From Streptomyces sp. yr375 (GTDB taxonomy: Bacteria; Actinomycetota; Actinomycetes; Streptomycetales; Streptomycetaceae): 64,000 nt of DNA. A program made the position numbers and the translations under genes. Numbering within the stretch: position 1 is the stretch's first letter; every line of letters begins with the position of its first letter. The stretch spans positions 8,346 to 72,345 of the forward strand of contig NZ_FOFF01000008.1 in assembly GCF_900110755.1 (NCBI RefSeq), written 5' to 3'. The notes under the pieces are model-generated. The model saw nothing but the letters and a program-made list of their open reading frames with translations, made no database searches and had not been told where the DNA came from. Positions 9,301 to 16,966 of the stretch are shown here, in pieces.

Positions 9301-10197
9301 AGCCACCTCGGCCACGACCGGCTCAGCAGCCTCCGGTGCCTCTGCGGCCTCGGGTGCCTGCGCCTCTTCCGCCAACTGTTCGACGGCTTCCGGCACTTCA
9401 GCGGGGACGGGAACGGCGACGGGGGTCTCGACCTCGGCCTCCGCCATCATCGCGGCGCCGAGCAGCTCACCGGGGTCGACGACGCCGTACGTCTCGGCGG
9501 CTTCCGGAGTCGCGGCCTGGGCGTCGTACGTGTCCTGTTCCTGTTCCTGTTCCTGTTCCTGCGGGGCGGTCGCGGCGGTCGCCGCCTCGGTCGCCACGCG
9601 GGAGACGACCGCCTGGGCGACGCCCACCGGCTCTGCGGCCGGATCGGTGACCGGCTCCGCAGCCGGAACGACCGGTGCCGGGGCGGGGGCCGGGGCCTGG
9701 ACCGTGGTCTGTGCGGTGCCCCAGGGGGACGCGGCCTGCGGGGATGTTTCGCGCAGGGGTGGGACATCGAGGTACTCGGGGGCGGACGCGGGCTGGCGTA
9801 CCGGCGCGCCGGCGGGGCCGCGGTCGGCGAGGGAACGGACCGGGCTGGCGGAGGCGTCGGGGATGGGCGGGCCGAGGTGCAGGGGTCGGCGCGGGGCCGA
9901 CTGGGGCGTCGACGGGCCGGGGAGGCGGACGGCGCTGAGGTCGACCGAACCGCTGTCGCGGCCGGCCGTCTCGTGCGGACCGGGCTCGTGCACGGTCTCG
10001 ACGACCGGTTCCGGCGCGGGCGGTGCCACCTCGTTGCCCCACGCGCTCTGGGCACCCGGCAGCAGCAACAGGTCTTCGTCCTCGGCGGTGGTTTCGGAGA
10101 GGTAGGTGTACGCACCGTGCGCGGGGACGCCCGGCTGCTCCACCATGCCTGCGTTCTCCGGCAGCCCCTCGCCCGGGACCTGGCCGGTGTCGGTCAT
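6376..10197 (-). CDS. cobT: BluB-CobT fusion with ~700-residue low-complexity N-terminus (DMB synthase + DMB phosphoribosyltransferase)
   Basis: The 1273-residue protein has three parts. Residues 1 to about 700 are low complexity, rich in Pro, Glu, Ala and Val (runs such as [13 protein letters not shown]). Residues about 702-920 are a BluB-type flavin enzyme of the nitroreductase fold ([32 protein letters not shown]), which turns reduced FMN into 5,6-dimethylbenzimidazole. Residues about 925-1273 are CobT ([25 protein letters not shown], and RLGEGTGA carrying the catalytic Glu), which attaches ribose phosphate to that base. Two consecutive lower-ligand steps thus sit in one chain. The ATG at 10197 has GAGGGG six bases upstream. 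The coding DNA of the low-complexity part is itself full of short GC-rich repeats (for example 8231-8340). Confidence 0.92.
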   Translation of the reverse strand: MTDTGQVPGEGLPENAGMVEQPGVPAHGAYTYLSETTAEDEDLLLLPGAQSAWGNEVAPPAPEPVVETVHEPGPHETAGRDSGSVDLSAVRLPGPSTPQSAPRRPLHLGPPIPDASASPVRSLADRGPAGAPVRQPASAPEYLDVPPLRETSPQAASPWGTAQTTVQAPAPAPAPVVPAAEPVTDPAAEPVGVAQAVVSRVATEAATAATAPQEQEQEQEQDTYDAQAATPEAAETYGVVDPGELLGAAMMAEAEVETPVAVPVPAEVPEAVEQLAEEAQAPEAAEAPEAAEPVVAEVAEVVVEEVAEVAEPNPVAAPVAAAVPVVEVAEVAEAVEVVEASPVEVPQPQEPEAQVVAAPAEAPEAPEAPAVPETPVAEPVPVVDVVVAPQAAPEAPVPDLVETPEPTPVPVPEPEAVEAPEPEAIAPPEAPEPATPVAETPAAEVEAPTPDPEIPAAAPEAVEAPAEPTAQEAEPEPQPDPEPEAVIEPPTPEPIPSAEAEPEPAPPVAEPEPEPAEALAEPEPEPQPEPHPEPEPLTEAAETAETPVEEAPAPPAPVGEAAPLDVQPAPEAPEATEPVAEEPEPAEVETAPAPAATLPDPAPAPVPATPETAHPAAADIVEPAEAAEAVEAVEPAEAAEAVEPAEAVETIETGEPVDLGDTVDPDVAQSPEDLDTTAADPEDSRPAAVAEARESAGPAAPPYDDAERAAVLKVMRERRDIRNGFRPDPIPHEVLLRVLEAAHTAPSVGHSQPWDFVVIRSAETRSVMHELAERQREAYAKSLPKGRAKQFKELKIEAILDTPVNIVVTADPTRGGRHTLGRHTQPQMAPYSSALAVENLWLAARAEGLGVGWVSFFDEREMVRALGLPEHLEVVAYLCVGYVDEFPDEPELMQAGWAKRRPLSWVVHEETYGRRALPGEDPHDLLAETVASVRPLDAKALGEAWERQKRMTKPPGSLGMLEIISAQLSGLSRQCPPPIPEPAAVAIFAGDHGVHAQGVTPWPQEVTAQMVANFLGGGAVCNAFATQVGAEVCVVDVGVAAELPGTPGLLPRKIRAGTSDMTTGPAMTREEAKQAIEVGIETARDLVAAGNKALLTGEMGIANTTASAALISVFTGADPAEVTGRGTGINDETLARKTEVVRRALDLHQPDPADPIGVLAAIGGFEHAALVGLLLGGASLRTPVILDGVSAGAAALVARAIAPEVLAACIAGHRSAEPGHVAALNKLGLRPLVDLDLRLGEGTGALLALPLVQSTARAMHEVATFDSAGVTEK

Positions 10198-10564
10198 GCG
10201 TAACCCCTCGCCCATCGGTTAGTGCTTCTGCGGCCGGCTCACCCGGAGCGGCGCACCGACCGCCCCGTTGTGAAGAACGAGCGTCCGTGCCCAGCGGCAC
10301 GGACGACCCGCCCGAAAAAGCGACAAAGCCATTCAGTGGCATTGTCCCGGCCGTCGTCGCGTCGCGACAGCTTGATCCGCAACGCTCCGCTGTGGACTGC
10401 GCCACGTTGCGCGCCCACCGGTTCTGCCCTACCACACACCTCCCAAAAGAGATGTGTTTTCCGGACATTGACCGACGAAGCGCCGGGCGAACGGAAGCGG
10501 TACGACGATCGGCCAGCCTACCGCGCGCGGTACGACAACAGGATCACGGGGCGGGCGGCGCGGG
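10198..10564 (-). promoter_or_regulatory. 367-bp leader region of bluB-cobT with a 9-bp hairpin
   Basis: Between cobL and bluB-cobT lies a gap too long for simple operon spacing, so a promoter for bluB-cobT is likely here. A perfect hairpin, GTCCGTGCC at 10283-10291 with GGCACGGAC at 10296-10304, sits about 85 bases before the start codon. An open frame of 66 codons on the minus strand (10239-10439, GTG start) lacks a properly spaced ribosome site; I do not call it a gene. I looked for a cobalamin riboswitch and could not support one. Confidence 0.35.
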
Positions 10565-11782
10565 TCACGTCCGGCGGTCCGGCAGGACCCCGCTGAGCAG
10601 GAACGCGACGCTCCGTTCCGTCTCCGTCCAGGCGCGGGTGTCGAGTTCGACGGACTGGAGGAGGGCGCACTCGACGCGGTAGCCGTGCTCGGACAGGTCG
10701 CGGCCGACGCGTTCGGCCGTGTCGCGGGTCGCCGCGTGGGTGACGATGCGCTGCGGGCGGCGGTCGGCGACCGCGGAGACCACGGCCGCTCCCCCGCCGC
10801 CGACCCGGACGACGTCCGGTTCGGGCAGGTTCTCCAGGATGTGCGGGGCGGTGCCGCGGACGATCTGCAACTGGACGCCGTGGCGGCGCGCGGCGGCGTC
10901 GGTGCGGCCGCACGCGTTCAGGTCGTGGTCGACGGCGATGACGGCGGCGCCCGCGCGCGCCGCCTCGGTCGCGAACGCGCCGCTGCCGCAGCCGATGTCC
11001 CAGACGAGGTCGCCGACCCGCGGGCCGAGCCGGGCGAGTTGGGCCGCGCGCAGCAGCTCTCCCTCTCCCTCGCCGAGTCCGCCGCCGTACGCCTCGGCCG
11101 GCAGGGCCCAGCCGCGCGGGCCGGTGTCCGGGGCGCGGCCGGCGATCCAGCCGCTGTCGCCGGAGACGGCCGGTCCGGTGGGGCCGCCGATGACGATGAC
11201 GACGTTGGGGTCGCGCCAGGTGTGGTCGGCGGCCTTGTCGGAGGTGACGACGCTGACCTGTTCGCGAGTGGTGCCGAGTTCCTCGCAGACCACGAAGGTG
11301 CGGTGCACGCCCTCCATGAGCAGGCCGAGCTCGGCGGGGCCGGCGCCCGGGGAGGTGAGGACGGCGACCTTGGTGTGGGCGCGGCACACGTTCACCGCGC
11401 GGCGCAGGGTGCGTCGGTGGGCGACGACGACCTGGGCGTCGTCCCAGGGCATGCCGGCCCGGGCGAAGGCGGCGGCGACGGCGGAGACGGCCGGGACGAC
11501 CTCCACCTCGAGGCCGAACTCGGGTGCGCGCAGGGTGCGTACGACGCCGAAGAAGCCCGGGTCGCCGTCGGCGAGGACGACCGCGGTGCCGCGGTGGCCG
11601 GCGATGCGGCGGGCGGCGAGGGCGACGCTGCCGAGCCGGATGCGTTCCGCGGCGGGGGGTACTTCGGGCAGCGCCAGGTGGTGGGCGGCACCGGCCACCA
11701 GGGTGGCGGCGCTCAGGGCCGAGCGGGCCGCGGCGGTCGGCGGCGAGCCGTCCCAGCCGATCACCGTGACGCGGTCGGCCAT
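10565..11782 (-). CDS. cobL: Precorrin-6Y C5,15-methyltransferase (decarboxylating), CbiE-CbiT fusion
   Basis: The 405-residue protein joins two SAM-dependent methyltransferases. Residues 1 to about 200 are CbiE-like (tetrapyrrole methylase fold, VTVIGWDGSP, VVLADGDPGFFGV, VVPAVSAVAAAFARAGMPWDDA). Residues about 240-400 are CbiT-like (class I methyltransferase, VWDIGCGSGAFATEAAR and VDHDLNACGRT). Together they methylate C5 and C15 of precorrin-6B and decarboxylate the C12 acetate side chain, a middle step of corrin ring synthesis. The gene lies upstream of bluB-cobT on the same strand, forming with cobA a corrinoid cluster of three. The ATG at 11782 opens the family-typical N-terminus. Confidence 0.92.
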   Translation of the reverse strand: MADRVTVIGWDGSPPTAAARSALSAATLVAGAAHHLALPEVPPAAERIRLGSVALAARRIAGHRGTAVVLADGDPGFFGVVRTLRAPEFGLEVEVVPAVSAVAAAFARAGMPWDDAQVVVAHRRTLRRAVNVCRAHTKVAVLTSPGAGPAELGLLMEGVHRTFVVCEELGTTREQVSVVTSDKAADHTWRDPNVVIVIGGPTGPAVSGDSGWIAGRAPDTGPRGWALPAEAYGGGLGEGEGELLRAAQLARLGPRVGDLVWDIGCGSGAFATEAARAGAAVIAVDHDLNACGRTDAAARRHGVQLQIVRGTAPHILENLPEPDVVRVGGGGAAVVSAVADRRPQRIVTHAATRDTAERVGRDLSEHGYRVECALLQSVELDTRAWTETERSVAFLLSGVLPDRRT

Positions 11783-11878
11783 CGTCGTCAGTCTCCTCCG
11801 GGGTTCACGCAGGCAGCGGGCTCCGTGAGGGTACCTGGTCGGCCGGGCCGGGCGGCGGTGCCGGCGGCGGCCCCGCAG

Positions 11879-12517
11879 TCAGTTCCAGTCGGTGTACGAC
11901 GGGTAGCCGCCGCTCTCCGCGAAGTGCTCGCCGGGTCCCTCCAGGTCCTCCGGGATCAGGCTCCACACGATGTAGTCGGTGCGCACGTCGGTCCAGGTGC
12001 CGTCCTCGGCGCGGGCGTGCGCTATACAGGCGCCGCGCAGGACGCCCTCGCTGATGCAGCCGATCTTCTGGGCGACCTGCTGGGAGGCGGTGTTGTCGGC
12101 AGCCGTGCGCAGCTCGATGCGCTCGAGTCTCTGGTCGGTGAGCAGCCAGCGGGCGGTGGCCATGGCCGCTTCGGCGGCGTAGCCCTCGCCGCGCGCCCAG
12201 GGGGCGATGATGTACGACAGCTCGGTGGAGCGGACCTGCCAGTTGGTCTTGGTCAGTTGGACGATGCCGACCAGGCGCTGGGTGAGGAACTCGGTGACGG
12301 CGAGGTCGAGGCCGCGGCCCGCGGTCCGTTCGGCGGGGGCGTACTCGGTGATCCAACGGCGGGCGGCGGGGCGGCTGAAGGGCTGGGGCACGGCCGTCCA
12401 GGCGCCGACCTGCTCGTCGTTCATCATGTCGGCCAGGGCGGGCACGTCGTCCTCGTCGAGGGGACGCAGCACCAACCGCTCCGTGCTGATGGAGATGTTG
12501 GGGAAGGTGCTCGTCAT
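11879..12517 (-). CDS. GNAT acetyltransferase of the RimJ/RimL type
   Basis: The 212-residue protein begins with ISTERLVLRPLDEDDVPALADM, the classic start of RimJ/RimL-like GNAT enzymes. It shows the acetyl-CoA pocket region APWARGEGYAAEAAMATARWLL and the later beta-strand motif RIELRTAADNTASQQVAQKIG. Such enzymes transfer acetyl groups to protein N-termini or small amines; the acceptor here is unknown. It is transcribed away from metQ, with a strong hairpin (12616-12658) between them, so it is probably not part of the methionine operon. Confidence 0.85.
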   Translation of the reverse strand: MTSTFPNISISTERLVLRPLDEDDVPALADMMNDEQVGAWTAVPQPFSRPAARRWITEYAPAERTAGRGLDLAVTEFLTQRLVGIVQLTKTNWQVRSTELSYIIAPWARGEGYAAEAAMATARWLLTDQRLERIELRTAADNTASQQVAQKIGCISEGVLRGACIAHARAEDGTWTDVRTDYIVWSLIPEDLEGPGEHFAESGGYPSYTDWN

Positions 12518-12615
12518 GAAGCCGCTCCGTAGCCTTCGAAACCGTCAGGGCCCGACCTGCTGGGCCGTCAGGGCCTGCTGAACTGCCCAGCATGCAGCAT
12601 GCGAGCACGGCACCG

Positions 12616-12658
12616 CACCACGGGGTCCACACCGAGTGACGGCGTGGACCCCGTGGTG
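12616..12658 (-). terminator. 15-bp hairpin terminator after metNIQ
   Basis: CACCACGGGGTCCAC (12616-12630) pairs perfectly with GTGGACCCCGTGGTG (12644-12658) around a 13-base loop. It begins 17 bases past the metQ stop codon in the direction of transcription. There is no T tract, which is common for Streptomyces terminators. Confidence 0.7.
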
Positions 12659-12674
12659 GCGCAGGCCAGTTGGC

Positions 12675-13514
12675 TCAGAAGGAGGCGATGACGGAGCCCG
12701 CGTACTTGTCCGCGATGAACTTCTTGACCTCGGGTGAAGTGAGGAGCTTCGCGAGCTTCTTGACGCGCGGGTCGCTCTCGTTCCCCTTCTTCACGGCGAG
12801 GAAGTTGCCGTACGGGTTGTTCTTGGCGGACTCGAGGACGAGGGCGTCCGAGGCGGGCTTCAGGTCGGCCTCGATGGCGTAGTTGCCGTTGATGACGGCG
12901 GCGTCCACGTCGTCCAGGGAGCGCGGGGTCTGGGCCGCCTCCAGCTCCTTGAACTCGAGCTTCTTCGGGTTCGCGGTGATGTCGGCGGGGGTCGCCTCGT
13001 TGCCCGCGCCGGCCTTGAGGGTGATGAGCCCGTTCGCGGCGAGCAGTTTGAGGGCGCGGGCCTCGTTGACGCTGTCGTTCGGGACGGCGATGGTCGCGCC
13101 GCTCTTCAGGGCGTCGGCGCTCTTGACCTTGTGGGAGTAGAGGCCGAGCGGCTCCAGGTGGACCGTGACGACAGGCACGATGTGGGTGCCGTTCTTCTTG
13201 TTGAAGTCGTCCAGGTACGGCTGGTTCTGGAAGTAGTTGGCGCCGACCGAGCCGTCCTCCGTCGCCGTGTTCGGCGTGACGTAGTCGGTGAACTCCTTGA
13301 CCTCCAGGTCGAGGCCCGCCTTCTTCGCCAGGTTGTCCTTGACGAAGTTGAGGATCTCGGCGTGCGGGGTCGGGCTCGCGGCGACGATCAGCGGGCCGCT
13401 GGTGTCGGAGCCGGCGGCCGAGGTGGATGCCTTGTCCGAGCCGCAGGCGGTGAGTCCGAGGGTGAGGGCTCCGGCGGCGAGGACGGCGGTGGTGAACTTG
13501 GCGGTGTTACGCAC
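12675..13514 (-). CDS. metQ: Methionine ABC transporter substrate-binding lipoprotein
   Basis: The 279-residue protein has a lipoprotein signal peptide ending in the lipobox LTAC at about residues 21-24 and then a full NlpA/MetQ domain (ASPTPHAEILNFVKD, GVGANYFQNQPYLDDFN-like segment, PNDSVNEARAL, VDAAVINGNYA). It captures methionine, probably both D and L forms, at the outer face of the membrane and delivers it to MetI. It is last in the order metN-metI-metQ; the 85-bp gap to metI is compatible with co-transcription. Confidence 0.93.
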   Translation of the reverse strand: MRNTAKFTTAVLAAGALTLGLTACGSDKASTSAAGSDTSGPLIVAASPTPHAEILNFVKDNLAKKAGLDLEVKEFTDYVTPNTATEDGSVGANYFQNQPYLDDFNKKNGTHIVPVVTVHLEPLGLYSHKVKSADALKSGATIAVPNDSVNEARALKLLAANGLITLKAGAGNEATPADITANPKKLEFKELEAAQTPRSLDDVDAAVINGNYAIEADLKPASDALVLESAKNNPYGNFLAVKKGNESDPRVKKLAKLLTSPEVKKFIADKYAGSVIASF

Positions 13515-13599
13515 GAAAAGTGCCTTTCCTGTGGTGGTGCGTCCCCGTGATGGGTGGACGGGGAGTCATGAGAGGGGGGTGGGCGGGGGAGGTGACGGC

Positions 13600-14340
13600 T
13601 CAGGCGACCTTGCCGACGTCCGCGGTCGCCGGGTCCGCCTTCGCCTTGAGGAGGCGGAGTCTGGGCGCGGGGCCGGAGCGGCCGCCGCGGCGGTGCAGGG
13701 AGCGGGCCGCGTAGTCGCCGGCGAACTGGATGAGCGAGATGACGACGGCGAGGATGGCCACCGTGATCCACATCAGCTCGGTCTCGAAGCGCTGGTAGCC
13801 GTAGCGGATGGCGATGTCGCCGAGGCCGCCGGCGCCGACCGTGCCGGCCATGGCGGAGTAGCCGATGAGGGCGACGATCGTGGTGGTGGTGCTGGCGATG
13901 AGCGAGGGCAGGGACTCCGGTACGAGGACCTTGCGCACGATCGTCCAGGTGTTGCCGCCCATCGCCTGGACGGCCTCGACGAGCCCGCCGTCCACTTCGC
14001 GGACAGCCGTCTCGACCAGGCGCGCGAAGAACGGGATGGCGCCGATGGCGAGCGGCACGATCGCGGCCTCGCGGCCGATGGTCGTCCCGGTGATCGTGCG
14101 GGTGAAGTTCATCAGCGCGACCATGAGGATGATGAACGGCATCGAGCGGGCGATGTTCACGACCTGCCCGAGCACCCGGTTGGCGACGAGGTTCTGCAGC
14201 AGCCCGCCCCGGTCGGTGAGGACCAGCAGGACGCCCAGCGGGAGGCCGCCGACGACGGCGATGAGCGTGGACCAGCCGACCATGTAGAGGGTGTCCCAAC
14301 ACGCCTGGGACAGCAGGGGCTGCATCTCCGACCAGGTCAC
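13600..14340 (-). CDS. metI: Methionine ABC transporter permease
   Basis: The 246-residue membrane protein has five or six predicted helices, and the cytoplasmic EAA-type loop EAVQAMGGNTWTIVRKVLVPESLP that docks the MetN ATPase. The conserved MPFIILMVAL and VGAGGLGDIAIRYGYQRF segments match the MetI family. The GTG start at 14340 overlaps the metN stop codon in a 4-bp GTGA, indicating translational coupling. The C-terminus carries a basic extension of about 30 residues after the last helix. Confidence 0.93.
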   Translation of the reverse strand: MTWSEMQPLLSQACWDTLYMVGWSTLIAVVGGLPLGVLLVLTDRGGLLQNLVANRVLGQVVNIARSMPFIILMVALMNFTRTITGTTIGREAAIVPLAIGAIPFFARLVETAVREVDGGLVEAVQAMGGNTWTIVRKVLVPESLPSLIASTTTTIVALIGYSAMAGTVGAGGLGDIAIRYGYQRFETELMWITVAILAVVISLIQFAGDYAARSLHRRGGRSGPAPRLRLLKAKADPATADVGKVA

Positions 14341-15395
14341 TCGGCACCTTCCTTCGGCAGTACGGGCTTCTGGCCCGCGTGGTCCACGACGTCGATCTGC
14401 AGGCCCTGTTCGCGCAGGAAGCCGATCGGCACGACGTTGTCCTCGTAGCGGCCGGGCAGTTCGATGCGCATGCGGCCGACCTGGAGGCCGCCGACGGTGT
14501 CGATGGCGGCGCCGAGGATCGAGATGTCGATGTTGTAGGTGCGCGAGAGCTGGGAGATGACGGGCCGGGTGGCGGTCTCGCCGTGGAAGGTGACGTCGAC
14601 GACGGTGCGGTCGTCGCCGGTGGCTTCGCCGCCGACCGGGAAGAGCGCGGCGGCCAGTTCGGAGCCGGGGGTGGCGAGCAGCTCGCTGACCGTGCCGGAC
14701 TCGACGACCCGGCCGTTCTCCATGAGCGCGGCGGAGTCGCAGATCGACTTCACGACGTCCATCTCGTGGGTGATGAGCAGCACGGTCAGGCCCAGTTGGC
14801 GGTTGAGGTCGCGCAGCAGCCGGAGGATGGAGCGGGTGGTCTCCGGGTCGAGGGCGCTGGTGGCCTCGTCGGAGAGGAGCACCTTCGGGTCGCCGGCGAG
14901 GGCGCGGGCGATGCCGACGCGCTGCTTCTGACCGCCGGAGAGCTGGGCGGGGAAGGACTTCGCCTTGTCGGCGAGACCGACCAGGTCGAGCAGTTCCAGC
15001 GCCTTGCGGGAACGTTCCTTCCCTGAGCCGCCGAGGATCTCCAGGGGGAGTTCGACGTTGTCCTGCACGGTCCGTGAGGACAGCAGGTTGAAGTGCTGGA
15101 AGACCATGCCGATCCGGCTGCGGGCCTGCCGCAGTTCCTTGCCGGCGCGCGGTCCGCGTCCGGCGAGCGCGGTGAGGTCCTGTCCGGCGACGGTGACCGT
15201 GCCGGCGGTGGGGCGCTCCAGGAGGTTGATGCAGCGGATCAGCGAGGACTTGCCGGCGCCGGACTGGCCGATGACGCCGTACACCTCGCCTTCTCGGACG
15301 TGCAGGTCGACGCCGTCGAGGGCGGTGACCGCACGGCCGCGTGAGCGGTAGACCTTGGTGAGGCCCGTGGTGGTGATCACGTGGATTTCCGTCAC
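14337..15395 (-). CDS. metN: Methionine ABC transporter ATP-binding protein
   Basis: The 352-residue ATPase shows Walker A GQSGAGKSS, Q-loop, signature LSGGQKQR, Walker B VLLSDEATSALD and the switch His in LITHEMD. After the nucleotide-binding domain (about residues 1-245) comes the C-terminal NIL/ACT-like domain (about 265-345), known in MetN for feedback inhibition by bound methionine. The start is a GTG at 15395 without an obvious ribosome site; a second GTG five codons later could also be used. A candidate leader peptide lies about 230 bp upstream. Confidence 0.92.
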   Translation of the reverse strand: MTEIHVITTTGLTKVYRSRGRAVTALDGVDLHVREGEVYGVIGQSGAGKSSLIRCINLLERPTAGTVTVAGQDLTALAGRGPRAGKELRQARSRIGMVFQHFNLLSSRTVQDNVELPLEILGGSGKERSRKALELLDLVGLADKAKSFPAQLSGGQKQRVGIARALAGDPKVLLSDEATSALDPETTRSILRLLRDLNRQLGLTVLLITHEMDVVKSICDSAALMENGRVVESGTVSELLATPGSELAAALFPVGGEATGDDRTVVDVTFHGETATRPVISQLSRTYNIDISILGAAIDTVGGLQVGRMRIELPGRYEDNVVPIGFLREQGLQIDVVDHAGQKPVLPKEGAE

Positions 15396-15622
15396 TGTCG
15401 AGTGCGCGGGCGTGGGTGTGCCGGGCGCACGGGTGCAGGGTGCTGGGATGCCGGGGTAGGCAGGCGGTCAGGGCCGCGACATGGTTCTCGCCGTGGCGGG
15501 GAACCGGGGGGAGATCTGTGCGCGGGGCGTGGCTCGTGTCACGTACGGCGGAATCGCGGCGTACGGACGTGCCACGGCGTCTCGCTTCGGGGCGCGAGCT
15601 CGGGGGGTGGTGCGGGGGCCCT

Positions 15623-15709
15623 CTAGAAGGCGCGCATTCGACACGAACAACGAGCACCGGGCGTCAGGGTCGCCTCGGTCGCAGGGGTGCGGCTGCTCGT
15701 AGTGGTCAT
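15623..15709 (-). CDS. Candidate 28-residue leader peptide upstream of metNIQ
   Basis: A short frame with ATG at 15709 and TAG at 15625-15623 lies 228 bp before metN on the same strand. Its N-terminal half is Thr/Ser-rich and it ends in RCSCRMRAF, with two Cys close to the stop. Actinobacterial sulfur-metabolism operons are known to be preceded by short Cys-containing reading frames that act in attenuation. Placement and composition fit that pattern. No Shine-Dalgarno sequence precedes the ATG, so a leaderless transcript would be needed. This is an inference that rests mainly on position. Confidence 0.35.
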   Translation of the reverse strand: MTTTSSRTPATEATLTPGARCSCRMRAF

Positions 15710-15872
15710 GAGCATCAGTAAAGCAGACGTACGGTCCTGACCAGGAGCCCGCTGTCCGGATGCTGGACAGTGGTGGACAGTGATGGACGGGTTGTGGCGG
15801 ACACCATGGTCGTCGTCCGCCCCGTGCGGGGCCGGGCGCGGGGGGCCGATTACGCCGTAATAAGGTCGCTGC

Positions 15873-16232
15873 ATGCTTGATGCCCTGACGCTGGTGACCG
15901 GCGTCGCCGCGTTGCTGCTCGCCGCCTGGTGCGGCTGGGCCGCCTACCGTGACCAGCCGACGAAGGACTGGCATTTCATCGGGATGGCCGTGGTCTCGCT
16001 GCTGGCCACGGTCCAACTGGTGGTCGGCATCGTGCAACTGGCGCGGGGCGAGAAGCCGGAGCAGGGCACGACGATCTTCGTGGCGTATCTGCTGGGCGCG
16101 TTCGCGTGTGTGCCGACGGCGGGGTTCATGTCGCTGGCCGAGCGGACCCGCTGGGGTTCGGTGACGGTCGCGGCGAGCGGTGTGGTGCTCGCCGTGCTGG
16201 AGGTGCGGCTCTATGACATCTGGGGAGGCTGA
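15873..16232 (+). CDS. Small multipass membrane protein, unknown function
   Basis: This 119-residue protein is mostly hydrophobic and has four likely transmembrane helices (about residues 3-20, 36-56, 68-86 and 95-112) separated by short loops such as AAYRDQPTKDWH and ARGEKPEQG. I do not recognise a named family. The next gene begins two bases after its stop codon and is also a four-helix membrane protein, so the two are probably co-translated and may form a complex. Both are divergent from metNIQ. Confidence 0.75.
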   Translation: MLDALTLVTGVAALLLAAWCGWAAYRDQPTKDWHFIGMAVVSLLATVQLVVGIVQLARGEKPEQGTTIFVAYLLGAFACVPTAGFMSLAERTRWGSVTVAASGVVLAVLEVRLYDIWGG

Positions 16233-16233
16233 G

Positions 16234-16668
16234 ATGACGGTGGCGCAGGAGCGGGAGAAGCAGCCGGGCCGGCTGATCGGCGGGCCCGGGATGCTGCTGG
16301 TGTGGTTCTACGGGGTGATGGTGGTCGGGGCCGTGTCGCGGTCGGTGTACCAGATCGCGACGGACTTCGAGCGCGCGCCGCTGTCGTACGTGCTGTCCGC
16401 TGTGGCCGGGGTCGTGTACGGCTTCATCACGTATTCGCTGGTGCGGGGTGGGGAGACGGCGCGGAGGGCGGCGCGGGTTTGTTGTGCCGTTGAGCTTGCG
16501 GGAGTGGTGGTTGTCGGTACGTGGACGGTGATCGAGCCGTCGGTCTTCCACGACGCGACCGTGTGGTCGGACTATGGGATGGGGTACGTGTTCATCCCTG
16601 TGCTGCTGCCGTTGTCCGCGCTGTACTGGTTGCGGTTGCGGAAGGCGCCCTCCCAGCAGGGGGCTTGA
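16234..16668 (+). CDS. Small multipass membrane protein, unknown function
   Basis: The 144-residue product has a charged N-terminus (TVAQEREKQPGR) followed by four predicted helices (about residues 20-40, 52-72, 85-103 and 118-137) and a basic C-terminus. GGGGAGG lies just upstream of the ATG at 16234, in the last codons of the preceding gene, and only one base separates that gene's stop from this start codon. No family could be assigned. It is convergent with a GNAT gene across a repeat-filled junction. Confidence 0.75.
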   Translation: MTVAQEREKQPGRLIGGPGMLLVWFYGVMVVGAVSRSVYQIATDFERAPLSYVLSAVAGVVYGFITYSLVRGGETARRAARVCCAVELAGVVVVGTWTVIEPSVFHDATVWSDYGMGYVFIPVLLPLSALYWLRLRKAPSQQGA

Positions 16669-16680
16669 CGGCCGTCGGCG

Positions 16681-16725
16681 GCTGCGGGTCCGTCGTGGCT
16701 GGTCGCGCAGTTCCCCGCGCCACTA
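16681..16725. repeat. Dispersed Streptomyces-type intergenic repeat
   Basis: The segment containing GGCTGGTCGCGCAGTTCCCC and CGCGCCAC resembles a short element that recurs in other gaps of this window (a shorter piece at 20362-20394, and a related longer form at 23672-23757, 37027-37094 and 61003-61068). It lies just after the stop codon of the small membrane gene and before the tandem repeat block. Confidence 0.55.
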
Positions 16726-16731
16726 AAAACA

Positions 16732-16966
16732 CACTCGCCTCACGTCGTTGAGAGCGCTCGCCTTGCGCCGCCAGAAACGCTCGCCTCACGCCGTCGAGAC
16801 CGTTCGCCTCGCGGCCGCAAAAGCGTGCGCCTCACGCCGTTGAGAGCGTTCACCCCACGGCCGTCAAAAAGCGCTCACCTCACGGCCGCGAAAAGCGTTC
16901 GGCTCACGCCGTTGAAAGCGCTCAGCTCACGACCGTTGAAAGCGGTCGTCTCACGCTGTTTTGGCG
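16732..16966. repeat. About ten degenerate tandem units of 22-27 bp at a convergent junction
   Basis: Units of the form GCGCTCGCCTCACGCCGTTGA plus two or three A follow one another from about 16732 to 16966. Consecutive units vary mainly at a few positions and in the number of A residues. On the minus strand each unit contains GTGAG or a variant, and the last unit holds the stop codon of the GNAT gene (16951-16953), so the array looks like outward amplification of that gene's 3' end. There are no spacers of equal length, so it is not a CRISPR array. Confidence 0.85.

Noticed and set aside
6328..10203. 1291-codon open frame on the plus strand opposite bluB-cobT, and similar long frames opposite the caspase gene (27457-31287 minus), the arabinofuranosidase (45842-48070 plus) and pheT
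   Set aside because: Such antisense frames are expected in DNA with G or C at nearly every third codon position. They have no domain-like sequence or ribosome site, whereas the opposite strand encodes clear enzymes.
10239..10439. 66-codon gene upstream of bluB-cobT
   Set aside because: The GTG overlaps the only purine-rich stretch that could be a ribosome site, and composition is not protein-like enough to claim a gene. It is noted under the leader region instead.
10198..10564. Cobalamin riboswitch before bluB-cobT
   Set aside because: Only an isolated GCCACTG box is visible; the upstream conserved elements of the class (AGGGAA and the CGGTG-containing region in the right order) are not found.
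15396..15872. SAM riboswitch before metNIQ
   Set aside because: I looked for the SAM-I and SAM-IV core motifs on the minus strand. GGCGACCCTGACG resembles one small part, but the paired elements around it are missing.
16732..16966. Possible CRISPR array (regular short repeats)
   Set aside because: The units follow each other directly with no unique spacers of constant length, and no cas gene is present. It is a degenerate tandem repeat.
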